Shown piece after piece: positions 7,169 to 13,982 of a stretch of 36,137 bases of DNA. The position numbers and the translations under genes are program-made. Source of the stretch: a virus; the IMG/VR virus record IMGVR_UViG_3300017734_000026, positions 1 through 36,137 of that record; one strand, 5' to 3'. The notes below the pieces were generated by a model, which saw nothing but the letters and a program-made list of their open reading frames with translations, was not told where the DNA came from and made no database searches. Each line of letters begins with the position of its first letter. Positions within the stretch are counted from its first letter, which is position 1.

Positions 7169-7404
7169 TGAAAGAAGTACTAGAGCTAATAAGAGAATTT
7201 GGATTATCGCTAGTAATAGCAGTGGCAGCTTCATACGCTTTATATAAGTTTTTCTTTTTTAGTATTAGAGAGGTTAAAACAACTTTTGAAAAAAGGCACG
7301 AGACTATGGCTAAAAACATGGAGGAGGTTAAAGTTGGTTTAGCTGAAATAAAATCAGACTTAAAAGTTTTAGTAGAATTTTTAAAATCATATAAAAAATC
7401 ATAA
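7168..7404 (+). CDS. 78-aa membrane protein, holin-like (BhlA/UviB-type layout)
   Basis: One hydrophobic helix at about residues 12-31, with an Ala/Val/Leu start and a Phe run, is followed by a charged amphipathic helix to residue ~73 and a Lys/Ser tail. Small proteins with this N-terminal span plus charged helix layout include the BhlA/UviB bacteriocin-associated holins. The gene is coupled to the previous one through TAATG. It may form the lysis pore, or act with the other small membrane proteins of the cluster. The family call is a resemblance only. Confidence 0.7.
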   Translation: MKEVLELIREFGLSLVIAVAASYALYKFFFFSIREVKTTFEKRHETMAKNMEEVKVGLAEIKSDLKVLVEFLKSYKKS

Positions 7405-7406
7405 TC

Positions 7407-7550
7407 ATGAGTGGAAGTCCGTTTCAAAGAGCAAAAAATTCCTGTTGGCCTGGATATAGAGCTGAAGGTAAAAAGAAATCGCCTAGTGGTAAAAAAACTA
7501 AGAGTGGAAAACCTAAGATGGTTAACAACTGCGTTAAAATAAAACAATAA
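7407..7550 (+). CDS. 47-aa basic small protein with two cysteines
   Basis: The frame runs from an ATG two bases after the previous stop to a TAA that shares one base with the next ATG. The protein is Lys/Gly/Ser-rich, with an N-terminal NSCWPGYRAEG segment (Cys13) and a C-terminal MVNNCVKIKQ (Cys42). It resembles the basic protein encoded next in composition. Function is unknown. Tight coupling on both sides and the shared style make a real gene likely. Confidence 0.65.
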   Translation: MSGSPFQRAKNSCWPGYRAEGKKKSPSGKKTKSGKPKMVNNCVKIKQ

Positions 7551-7834
7551 TGTATACTCAGCCAAGTAGTCCTTTTCCTAAAAAAGGTAAAATAAGAAAA
7601 ACTACAAAAGGTAAGGGAAGAAACTTTAGAACAACTGAGGAGGGTGCTGGAATGACTTCTAAGGGAGTTAAAGAATATAGAAAGAAAAACCCAGGTAGTA
7701 AACTTAAAACTGCTGTAACTGGAAAAGTTAAACCAGGTAGTAAAGCAGCTAAAAGAAGAAAATCATTTTGTGCTAGATCAAAAGGTTGGACAGGTGAAAG
7801 AGGTAAAGCCGCTAGACGTAGGTGGAAATGTTAA
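7550..7834 (+). CDS. Highly basic small protein (DUF5872-like), 94 aa
   Basis: About a third of the protein is Lys/Arg. It carries a motif order I associate with the DUF5872 family of phage and algal-virus proteins. These are GAGMTSKGVKEYRKKNPGSKL (split here as GAGMTSKGV at 33-40 and KEYRKKNPGSKL at 41-52), then KPGSKAAKRRKSFCARSKGW (61-80) and GKAARRRWKC to the end. Cys74 and Cys94 are present. The family's function is unknown; the charge suggests nucleic-acid binding, perhaps in the virion. It is joined to the upstream gene by TAATG. Confidence 0.8.
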   Translation: MYTQPSSPFPKKGKIRKTTKGKGRNFRTTEEGAGMTSKGVKEYRKKNPGSKLKTAVTGKVKPGSKAAKRRKSFCARSKGWTGERGKAARRRWKC

Positions 7835-7844
7835 AAAATATATT

Positions 7845-8072
7845 ATGTGGAAATTAACAAAACAATATTTAAAAGATGTTTGGTCTTTACTTTGGAGTAA
7901 AACTAGCATAGACGAAAAAGCATTAGCTACTTTAAAAGAGATTAAGAAAAGATATAAACTTACAGCTAAAGAATTAAATGACGTTGCTAAAGCTATAAAA
8001 GAAGTAGGTAATCAAATAGGGGATATTGACGATGCTGTAAAAGGTAAAGCTAGAAAAGGTAGAAAAAAATAA
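7845..8072 (+). CDS. 75-aa helical basic protein
   Basis: The protein begins MWKLTKQYLKD, with a Trp-rich amphipathic helix (residues 2-20). Helical segments (ALATLKEIKKRYKLTAKELN) and a Lys/Arg tail follow. No membrane span long enough to be certain is seen. The ATG at 7845 is chosen because it falls 10 bases after the previous stop, whereas an upstream in-frame ATG at 7770 lies deep inside the previous gene. Function is unknown. Confidence 0.7.
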   Translation: MWKLTKQYLKDVWSLLWSKTSIDEKALATLKEIKKRYKLTAKELNDVAKAIKEVGNQIGDIDDAVKGKARKGRKK

Positions 8073-8073
8073 A

Positions 8074-8382
8074 ATGGCATTTAAAATAAAACCACCTTAC
8101 GAAATAGACAACACACCTGTTTACTTAACTAAAGAAACAGAAGATGTGTTAGGAAGAGCTAACAAGTCTGGAAGTATAAGTTTAAACTGTGAGGTTACAG
8201 ATCCTAAATTGATAAAAAAAGTTTGTGATCACGAAAAAGTACATTTAGATCAAATAGAAAGAGGTGATTTAACTTACGACGATGATTACGTCGTGTGGAA
8301 AGGTAAGAAATATTCAAGAGCTGAAATGAAAGAAGGCTGCAAGTCTTTACCATGGGAAAAAGAAGCTTACGATAAAGAATAA
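8074..8382 (+). CDS. Compact HExxH zinc-metallopeptidase-like protein, 102 aa
   Basis: The centre carries DHEKVHLDQIERG, giving His53-Glu54-x-x-His57, the zincin zinc-binding and catalytic signature. A second conserved-looking block, LPWEKEAY, near the C-terminus supplies Glu95 or Glu97 as a possible third ligand, as in gluzincins. The whole chain is only 102 residues, so it would be a minimal peptidase or a degenerate relative that binds zinc. There is no signal peptide. It lies in the lysis/small-protein cluster next to basic and Cys-containing proteins. The substrate is unknown; it might process a virion or wall component. Confidence 0.7.
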   Translation: MAFKIKPPYEIDNTPVYLTKETEDVLGRANKSGSISLNCEVTDPKLIKKVCDHEKVHLDQIERGDLTYDDDYVVWKGKKYSRAEMKEGCKSLPWEKEAYDKE

Positions 8383-8386
8383 TAAA

Positions 8387-8728
8387 ATGGAAGTATTTAA
8401 CAAACCCCCTAAAAGAAAAAAAATAAAAACTAAAGGTAACTTTAATAGAACCACAAAGCAAAAAGACAAACATCAAAAGACTAAAACAAACCCAGGTGTT
8501 TGGAATGCTTTTAAAAAATGTTTTGGACTTACGGCAGATGGAGGTTCTTGTGGAAGCGGAGCAGAAAACCCTATCACTTTTAATGCTGGGTTTAGATCTT
8601 TACCTCCAGATGTTCAAAGTCAAATAGATCCTGAAGGAAAGGCGGATAAAGCTCCTGCTACTTATAAGCAAGAGCAAGGTAAAGCCCCTATGTTAAGAAA
8701 TTGTGGAAGTTCTAGATACAAGAAGTGA
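8387..8728 (+). CDS. 113-aa basic protein with three cysteines, unknown
   Basis: The first ~35 residues are Lys-rich and probably disordered. A short helix (WNAFKKCFGLTADGG, ~39-53) and a Gly/Ser/Cys turn follow, then a Pro-rich segment with FRSLPPDVQSQIDPEG and a tail ending RNCGSSRYKK. Cys45, Cys55 and Cys106 are present. No family is recognised. The stop TGA shares one base with the next ATG (TGATG), so translation is probably coupled to the holin-like gene after it. Confidence 0.7.
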   Translation: MEVFNKPPKRKKIKTKGNFNRTTKQKDKHQKTKTNPGVWNAFKKCFGLTADGGSCGSGAENPITFNAGFRSLPPDVQSQIDPEGKADKAPATYKQEQGKAPMLRNCGSSRYKK

Positions 8729-9177
8729 TGAGTAAGAAGAAATTAAAAGATACTAAGGTTGGAGCTTTTTTAGCTAGTAAAGCTCCTAAAGTTTTAGACG
8801 CTGTAGGCGACATACTTCCAGACCAAGGCACTTTAGGTATTGTAAAAAATTTAATATCAAGTGATAATAAGATTAAAGCAGTAGACAAAGAGCAGGCCAT
8901 GAAGTTGATAGAACAAGACTTAGTAGAACTTAAAGAAATATCAAATAGATGGAGTTCAGATATGAAGTCTGATTCTTGGTTAAGCAAAAACACAAGACCT
9001 TTAACTTTAATATACTTAACGTTTGCTTCAACGATATTAATAATAATAGATTCATTTCACACTCTATTCGATGTAGATACAGCGTGGGTTGAATTATTAA
9101 AAACTTTACTAATTACAGTATATGTAGCGTACTTTGGATCCAGAGGCGCTGAAAAAATAACAAAAATAAAAAAATAA
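8728..9177 (+). CDS. Holin-like membrane protein (GTA/3TM holin type), 149 aa
   Basis: A cytoplasmic N-terminal helical region (1-73) leads to the motif RWSSDM-KSDSWLSKNTRP (74-91), then two hydrophobic segments at about 90-108 and 120-136 and a basic tail. That motif immediately before the first span is, from memory, the hallmark of the GTA-type 3TM holin family (Pfam GTA_holin_3TM). This makes it the best holin candidate in the window. The ATG at 8728 overlaps the previous TGA by one base; a GTG one codon earlier is also possible. Pore formation releasing the amidase is inferred. Confidence 0.8.
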   Translation: MSKKKLKDTKVGAFLASKAPKVLDAVGDILPDQGTLGIVKNLISSDNKIKAVDKEQAMKLIEQDLVELKEISNRWSSDMKSDSWLSKNTRPLTLIYLTFASTILIIIDSFHTLFDVDTAWVELLKTLLITVYVAYFGSRGAEKITKIKK

Positions 9178-9181
9178 AAAA

Positions 9182-9511
9182 ATGGCAAGAGGAGTAACAG
9201 GAAATTTCCAAAGTAACCCAAGGGTATTTGCTCACGATGCGGTATCTTTAGTGACTAATCCAGCTGCTGGTGGAACATTCGTCAAGAACTACACGTTTGG
9301 TGATCCAATACCAGGAACAGAAAGTGAGTTTTCAAACGGTGTTTGTTTATACATAGGTAAAGACATTGCACAGCTTGATGTAGTAATGGAGTCGGGAGAG
9401 ATATGCGTGTTTAATAACGTAAAAGAAGGTATGTTTTTACCCATCTTAGTTAAAGCTGTAAGAAGTGCAGGTGGCATACTTAATGCGGGAGAACTAGTAG
9501 CACTTTATTAA
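9182..9511 (+). CDS. Small beta-rich virion protein, spike-base-like, 109 aa
   Basis: Residues ~55-109 follow a strand pattern of LYIGKDIAQLDVVMESGE, then CVFNNVKEGMFLPILVKAVRSA and ending in VALY. The pattern and VALY ending resemble the small spike-base proteins of gene transfer agents and many marine phages (RCAP_Rcc01079-type). The N-terminus (MARGVTGNFQSNP) looks like an extended arm. A role in virion decoration or fibre attachment is inferred from this resemblance and from the position between lysis and structural genes. The leader is A-rich. Confidence 0.65.
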   Translation: MARGVTGNFQSNPRVFAHDAVSLVTNPAAGGTFVKNYTFGDPIPGTESEFSNGVCLYIGKDIAQLDVVMESGEICVFNNVKEGMFLPILVKAVRSAGGILNAGELVALY

Positions 9512-9512
9512 T

Positions 9513-9677
9513 ATGTGGTTAGGTATAGGTTATACAATTCCTCATCAAGGAGATAAAAATCTTAACAGAGTAACCAATAAAGAATACTACCTGTTACACG
9601 AGGATGGTAGAATACTTGACTTAGCTTACCCTTATGTTGGATCACTAGAAATAGCAGAAGCTCCAAACCCAGTTTAA
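9513..9677 (+). CDS. 54-aa small protein, unknown
   Basis: The frame starts one base after the previous stop and encodes a compact protein (MWLGIGYTIPH at the start, PYVGSLEIAEAPNPV at the end) with an alternating hydrophobic pattern and an acidic middle. It fills the gap between two virion-type genes and has the same A/T-rich start context. No function can be assigned; it may be a small structural or fibre-associated protein. Confidence 0.6.
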   Translation: MWLGIGYTIPHQGDKNLNRVTNKEYYLLHEDGRILDLAYPYVGSLEIAEAPNPV

Positions 9678-9691
9678 AATTAAAAGAAATT

Positions 9692-10411
9692 ATGGCAAAT
9701 GTAAGAATATCAGATTTAGCATCTGAGGTAGATTTAAGTAAAATTCAAGGTCTTGTTGGTTATGTAAACACAACAACTCAAGGCGTATATGACACAGTTA
9801 AAATAAAAGGAGATCCTTTTAACAGTTCTAAAAACTTTGTTGTTTATAATGCCAGCAGTGATATACCAGTCACTGGATCACCTACAGATTTCGTTCATAG
9901 AACAGAGCTAACACCAAACGGTATTACAACGTATTATGATAACATGCTAATAGAGGGTAAATCTCTGGGAACACTTAAAGCAAAAGGAATTACCGTTGAT
10001 GCAACTTTTAGTTATGGAGGTGGACAAGGAGGTCCTCCAAGTGCTATAGAATTAAAAACTAGCACTAACTCAGGTAATGAAGGTTCTATATTAATATCTT
10101 CAAACGGCGGTGGTGCGAAGGCTGCTATAAGACTTAGATCAAAAAAAGAAATTCAAATAGATTTACATACTATTGGTGGTGCGAGCGCCCCTGTTGTAGG
10201 TGATTTTTTGAAAGCAAAAGATACAGATGGTAATATAGAGTTTGGTGAGTTTGAAGCTGGTGAGTTAAATATAAAAGCTACTCAAGAGAACGACTTTGAC
10301 GGTTCTAAAGGTAACTGGACTATACAAGTTGGGACAGCTGATGATGAACTTTACGCAGTTAATAATGATACTGGTAATAAGTTTAGAATATCGCTGGAAC
10401 CTTATACATAA
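9692..10411 (+). CDS. Beta-rich fibre-like structural protein, 239 aa
   Basis: The protein opens with MANVRISDLASEVDLSKIQG, a start I associate with phage fibre and spike proteins. It continues with short Gly/Ser/Thr-rich beta segments, including a Gly-rich stretch near residues 108-112. The repeated pattern GDFLKAKDTDGNIEFGEF resembles the 'known change' linker of head or tail fibre proteins. No catalytic motif is seen. Location after small virion genes supports a fibre or decoration role, which is inferred. It ends before the largest intergenic gap of the left half (79 bases). Confidence 0.6.
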   Translation: MANVRISDLASEVDLSKIQGLVGYVNTTTQGVYDTVKIKGDPFNSSKNFVVYNASSDIPVTGSPTDFVHRTELTPNGITTYYDNMLIEGKSLGTLKAKGITVDATFSYGGGQGGPPSAIELKTSTNSGNEGSILISSNGGGAKAAIRLRSKKEIQIDLHTIGGASAPVVGDFLKAKDTDGNIEFGEFEAGELNIKATQENDFDGSKGNWTIQVGTADDELYAVNNDTGNKFRISLEPYT

Positions 10412-10490
10412 TAGTAAATAAGCGCTTATATAGGTAATTATATAAATACAACAATAACAATAACAATTAAATTAAATTAAATTAAATAAA
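10412..10490 (+). promoter_or_regulatory. Intergenic leader with palindrome and AT microsatellites
   Basis: This 79-base gap holds a perfect 12-bp palindrome (ATAAGCGCTTAT, 10418-10429), three AACAAT units (10450-10467) and four TAAAT units (10468-10487) directly before the next ATG. No confident -35/-10 or Bacteroidota TAnnTTTG box is seen. It is the likeliest place in this half for a promoter, operator or mRNA-processing site. The repeats duplicate the groEL leader style. Confidence 0.4.
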
Positions 10491-10745
10491 ATGTCAAAAT
10501 CAAAAGCAAAAAAAGTAACAAAAAAAGAGTTAGAATCTATTAAAGAAGCTCAAAGCGGTTTATCTGGTTTACTTAATGAAATAGGTAAGCTTGAGTACAC
10601 TAAGATACTAAGAACTAAAGAGCTCGAAGAGAACAGTTCCAAAATGGAAACTATTAAATTAGATTTGGAAAAAAAATACGGAGCTGTAAATATAGATTTA
10701 GAAACAGGCACTATATCTCCATTAGTTACTAATGAAGAAAATTAG
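10491..10745 (+). CDS. 84-aa coiled-coil protein
   Basis: The N-terminus is Lys-rich, followed by a helical coiled-coil region (residues ~10-62) and a conserved-looking C-terminal KKYGAVNIDLETG segment. I recall this ending from marine phage proteins that sit upstream of the terminase, but their function is unknown. The only TAG stop confirmed in this window ends this gene, and the next gene begins 14 bases inside it in another frame. Confidence 0.7.
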   Translation: MSKSKAKKVTKKELESIKEAQSGLSGLLNEIGKLEYTKILRTKELEENSSKMETIKLDLEKKYGAVNIDLETGTISPLVTNEEN

Positions 10746-10956
10746 AAAAATTAGCATAGGTTCTGACTACAAGAATGATGCAATGCATTATTCTGTAGGT
10801 CAAGAAGTTTATGGTGGACATATAATTAGTGATATTCTTTTTGAAGATAGTGATCAGTCTTATAATATTTTTATTTCTAAAAATGATGAGGTTTTACCTT
10901 GGAAAAAGTTTAATAAAAATATGTCTGTTTCGATTGAGTTTGACTTGAAGTATTAA
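10732..10956 (+). CDS. 74-aa small beta-rich protein, unknown
   Basis: This short soluble protein begins MKKIRKISIGSDYKNDAMHY and has a YGGHIISDI strand pair and a Trp-Lys segment (LPWKKFNKN). It overlaps the previous gene by 14 bases and shares its last base with the next start (TAATG). The arrangement coiled coil, small beta protein, GroES-like protein is one I recall from related marine phages. Function is unknown. Confidence 0.7.
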   Translation: MKKIRKISIGSDYKNDAMHYSVGQEVYGGHIISDILFEDSDQSYNIFISKNDEVLPWKKFNKNMSVSIEFDLKY

Positions 10957-11549
10957 TGAAAAGTTTATATAGTTTTATTGTAAGACCTTTAAGTGAAAGA
11001 TATGAAAATATCAAAAAAATTGAAGGAAAAAATCTTATCATTAATTCAAGTATTGAAGATCATAGGTTTGTTAGTAAAAAAGCTGTTGTTGTTTCTACTC
11101 CAGCAGCTTTTACCTCAAAGATAAAAGTAGGTGATAAAGTTTACGTACATCACAATATATTTAGAAGATGGTATAATATAAGAGGTGAAGAGAAAAACTC
11201 TTCAACACATTTTAAAGATAACTTATATTTTGCATATCCTGATCAAGTATATATGTATAATTTAACATCTCACTTAAACTACTGCTTTGTTAAACCAATT
11301 AAAAACCAAAACTTATTAGAGAATAGAAACGAGCAACCTAACGTTGGTATAGTGAAATATACTAATAATGCTTTAGAAGCCATAGGAATAACACCTGGGA
11401 CGCTTGTAACGTTTACACCTGACTCTGAATTTGAGTTTATTATAGAAGGTGAAAGACTTTATTGTATGAAATCAAATAACATAGCTTTAACGCATGAATA
11501 CCAAGGAAACGAAGAAGAAAATAATCCAAGCTGGGCAAAAGGCTATTGA
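10956..11549 (+). CDS. GroES-like phage protein with two barrel halves, 197 aa
   Basis: The chain reads as two GroES-like beta-barrel halves. Half one (~38-105) contains KVGDKVYVHHNIFRRWY (57-73) and ends PDQVYMY. Half two (~107-183) contains GIVKYTNN, then ITPGTLVTFTPDSEFEFII and a terminal strand. The VGD and PGT turns followed by a hydrophobic strand are the Cpn10 hallmark. The C-terminus EYQGNEEENNPSW looks conserved from memory of phage relatives often labelled co-chaperonin. No classical GGxxL mobile loop is obvious, so docking to GroEL is uncertain. It could be a dedicated capsid-folding co-chaperonin or a structural protein built on the same fold. Confidence 0.65.
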   Translation: MKSLYSFIVRPLSERYENIKKIEGKNLIINSSIEDHRFVSKKAVVVSTPAAFTSKIKVGDKVYVHHNIFRRWYNIRGEEKNSSTHFKDNLYFAYPDQVYMYNLTSHLNYCFVKPIKNQNLLENRNEQPNVGIVKYTNNALEAIGITPGTLVTFTPDSEFEFIIEGERLYCMKSNNIALTHEYQGNEEENNPSWAKGY

Positions 11550-11769
11550 AGAACTAATTAAGGTAGCAAAAGAGAAGATTGTTGACTCAGACGACGACAT
11601 AAGCGCTGATAGATTAAAAAATGCTGCCGCTACTAAAAAGCTAGCTATAATGGATGCTTTTGAAATACTTCAACGTATAGATGCAGAGGAAGATATGTTA
11701 AATGAAAAACCTAAAGAAGTTAAAGTAGAAAAAACTTTTAAAGGTTTTGCAGAAGGGAGAAGTAAGTGA
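11494..11769 (+). CDS. Putative small terminase subunit, 91 aa
   Basis: This is a helical acidic protein immediately upstream of TerL. The segment ADRLKNAAATKKLAIMDAF (residues ~39-57) resembles the helical core of many small terminase or terminase-adjacent phage proteins, with charged flanks and a C-terminal FKGFAEGRSK. Its start lies 56 bases inside the previous gene, longer than the other overlaps here, so a later non-ATG start is possible. It ends in a GTGA junction with the TerL start. The small-subunit role is inferred mainly from position and size. Confidence 0.5.
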   Translation: MNTKETKKKIIQAGQKAIEELIKVAKEKIVDSDDDISADRLKNAAATKKLAIMDAFEILQRIDAEEDMLNEKPKEVKVEKTFKGFAEGRSK

Positions 11770-13982
11770 GTTACCAGCAAACTCTTTGGAAAGAAATTAA
11801 GGACATTGTTAATCCTAAAATATTAGCTAAAAACAATAGGTTTAAAAAATGGGAGTATGGTTATAACTCTGATTATGATTTTATAGTAATAAGTAAAACA
11901 GGTGAAATTGGACAAATCATTGAAATACAAAATCTCAGGATTGCTTTACCAGCAACAGATGAACCGTTTAAACGAAGTAAAAAAGAAGCGGAACAATATT
12001 GGGAAAAGCAAGAATACCCAAAAGAACTAAGCAAAATAAAAAGCAGATTTGATTGGGAAGAGTACCCATCAGATTTTAAAGAAAAATGGTATGACTATAT
12101 CGACAAAGAATTTAAGCGTAGAGAAGAAGGTTTTCATTTCTTCAACCGTGGCAATCCTGTATATATTACTGGTACTCATTACATGTACTTGCAATGGTCA
12201 AAAATCGACGTTGGGGCACCAGACTATAGGGAATCAAACAGACTCTTCTTTATATTTTGGGAAGCATGTAAAGCAGACGCAAGATGCTATGGTATGTGTT
12301 ACCTTAAAAACAGACGATCTGGATTCTCTTTTATGTCAAGCGCGGAACTTGTCAACCAAGCTACAATATCTTCCGATGCTAGATTCGGTATACTTTCCAA
12401 GTCTGGAGCCGATGCCAAAAAAATGTTTACAGATAAAGTTGTCCCAATATCCGTTAATTATCCGTTTTTCTTCAAACCAATTCAAGACGGTATGGATCGG
12501 CCAAAAACTGAGTTGGCATATAGGGTTCCGGCATCCAAACTTACTAGAAGAAAGCTGGAAACGAATGAACAACTTAGAGAACTAGAAGGACTTGATACAA
12601 CTATTGACTGGAAAAACACGGGTGATAACTCTTACGATGGTGAAAAGCTAAAACTATTAGCTCATGATGAAAGTGGTAAATGGGAAAGACCTGACAATAT
12701 ATTAAACAACTGGAGGGTTACAAAAACTACATTAAGACTAGGATCTAAGATCGTGGGTAAATGTATGATGGGCTCAACATCAAATGCTTTAGACAAAGGT
12801 GGAGACAATTTTAAAAAATTATACGAAAGTTCAGACGTTGTTAAAAGAAATAGAAACGGACAAACGGCTTCTGGACTCTATAGCTTGTTCATACCTATGG
12901 AGTGGAACTACGAGGGATTCATCGATACTTACGGATTGCCTGTATTCATTAGAGGACAAAATAGTGTCAAAGGAGCAGATGGTTATGAAATTACAACAGG
13001 AGTTATTGAACACTGGGAAAATGAAGTCGAAGGTTTAAAAGGAGATCAAGACAGTTTAAACGAATATTATAGACAATTTCCAAGAACTGAACAGCACGCG
13101 TTTAGAGATGAAACTAAAAATAGTTTATTTAATCTAACTAAAATATATGAGCAAATAGACTATAATGAAGAGTATGATAATAAATTAAAAATAACTAAAG
13201 GTAGTTTTTCTTGGGCAATAGAAGGTGAAAAAGTTATTTTTAACCCAAACAATAATGGTAGATTTTTAGTGTCTTGGATACCACCACTAGAGCTACAAAA
13301 TAAAGTAATTATAAAAAATGGCATTAAATACCCTGCTAACGAACACGTTGGAGCTTTCGGCTGTGACTCTTATGATATTAGCGGTACTGTTGATGGTCGC
13401 GGCTCTAAAGGAGCATTACATGGACTGACAAAGTTTAGTATGGAAGAAGCTCCTGCTAATATGTTTTTTTTAGAATATATAGCTAGACCTCAAACAGCAG
13501 AGCTGTTTTTTGAAGATGTTTTAATGGCGCTTCATTTTTATGGAATGCCTATACTTGCTGAAAATAACAAACCTAGATTATTATATTATTTAAAAAGAAA
13601 AGGTTATAGAAAATTTAGTATAAACAGACCTGATAAAGTATGGAACAAGCTTTCCATTACAGAAAAAGAAATAGGTGGTATACCAAACTCAAGTGAAGAT
13701 ATTAAGCAAGCTCACGCTGCTGCTATAGAAAGCTATATAGAAAGTTATGTGGGTATTAAAGAAGAAGTACATGGAGATATGTATTTTCAAAAAACATTAG
13801 AAGACTGGTCTCAATTTAATATTAACAACAGAACTAAGCATGATGCTTCTATAAGCTCAGGTTTAGCTATAATGGCTTGTAATAAAAATAGATATGTACC
13901 AGTAGATAAAAGAACTACAAAGTCTATTAACTTAGGTATAAGAAGATATGATAATGAAAGTTATGTTTCAAAAATGATATAA
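11766..13982 (+). CDS. terL: Terminase large subunit
   Basis: This 738-residue packaging motor combines an N-terminal ATPase with a C-terminal nuclease. The ATPase has an atypical Walker A, NRRSGFSFMSS (182-192), with Phe where Lys normally stands. The Walker B is LLAHDE with Asp301-Glu302. The RNase H-type nuclease acids are visible as Asp534 (GCDSYD), Glu599 (LAEN) and Asp693 (KHDA). Length and the strand FFLEYIARPQTAELFFED match terminases of crAss-like and related phages from memory. The gene starts at GTG, overlapping the previous TGA by 4 bases; the next ATG is far inside. Confidence 0.93.
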   Translation: MSYQQTLWKEIKDIVNPKILAKNNRFKKWEYGYNSDYDFIVISKTGEIGQIIEIQNLRIALPATDEPFKRSKKEAEQYWEKQEYPKELSKIKSRFDWEEYPSDFKEKWYDYIDKEFKRREEGFHFFNRGNPVYITGTHYMYLQWSKIDVGAPDYRESNRLFFIFWEACKADARCYGMCYLKNRRSGFSFMSSAELVNQATISSDARFGILSKSGADAKKMFTDKVVPISVNYPFFFKPIQDGMDRPKTELAYRVPASKLTRRKLETNEQLRELEGLDTTIDWKNTGDNSYDGEKLKLLAHDESGKWERPDNILNNWRVTKTTLRLGSKIVGKCMMGSTSNALDKGGDNFKKLYESSDVVKRNRNGQTASGLYSLFIPMEWNYEGFIDTYGLPVFIRGQNSVKGADGYEITTGVIEHWENEVEGLKGDQDSLNEYYRQFPRTEQHAFRDETKNSLFNLTKIYEQIDYNEEYDNKLKITKGSFSWAIEGEKVIFNPNNNGRFLVSWIPPLELQNKVIIKNGIKYPANEHVGAFGCDSYDISGTVDGRGSKGALHGLTKFSMEEAPANMFFLEYIARPQTAELFFEDVLMALHFYGMPILAENNKPRLLYYLKRKGYRKFSINRPDKVWNKLSITEKEIGGIPNSSEDIKQAHAAAIESYIESYVGIKEEVHGDMYFQKTLEDWSQFNINNRTKHDASISSGLAIMACNKNRYVPVDKRTTKSINLGIRRYDNESYVSKMI

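Noticed and set aside
7770-7844. Upstream extension of the 75-residue gene
   Set aside because: The extra codons lie within the preceding basic-protein gene; ATG 7845 is correctly spaced after its stop.
10743-10745. TAG stop as possible stop-codon reassignment, as in some crAss-like phages
   Set aside because: Read-through would meet another TAG two codons later and a TGA soon after; other genes end normally with TAA or TGA, so the standard code fits.
12049-13038. Two plus-strand frames inside the terminase gene
   Set aside because: They overlap a well-supported terminase with intact catalytic residues, show no protein family features and lack independent start context.
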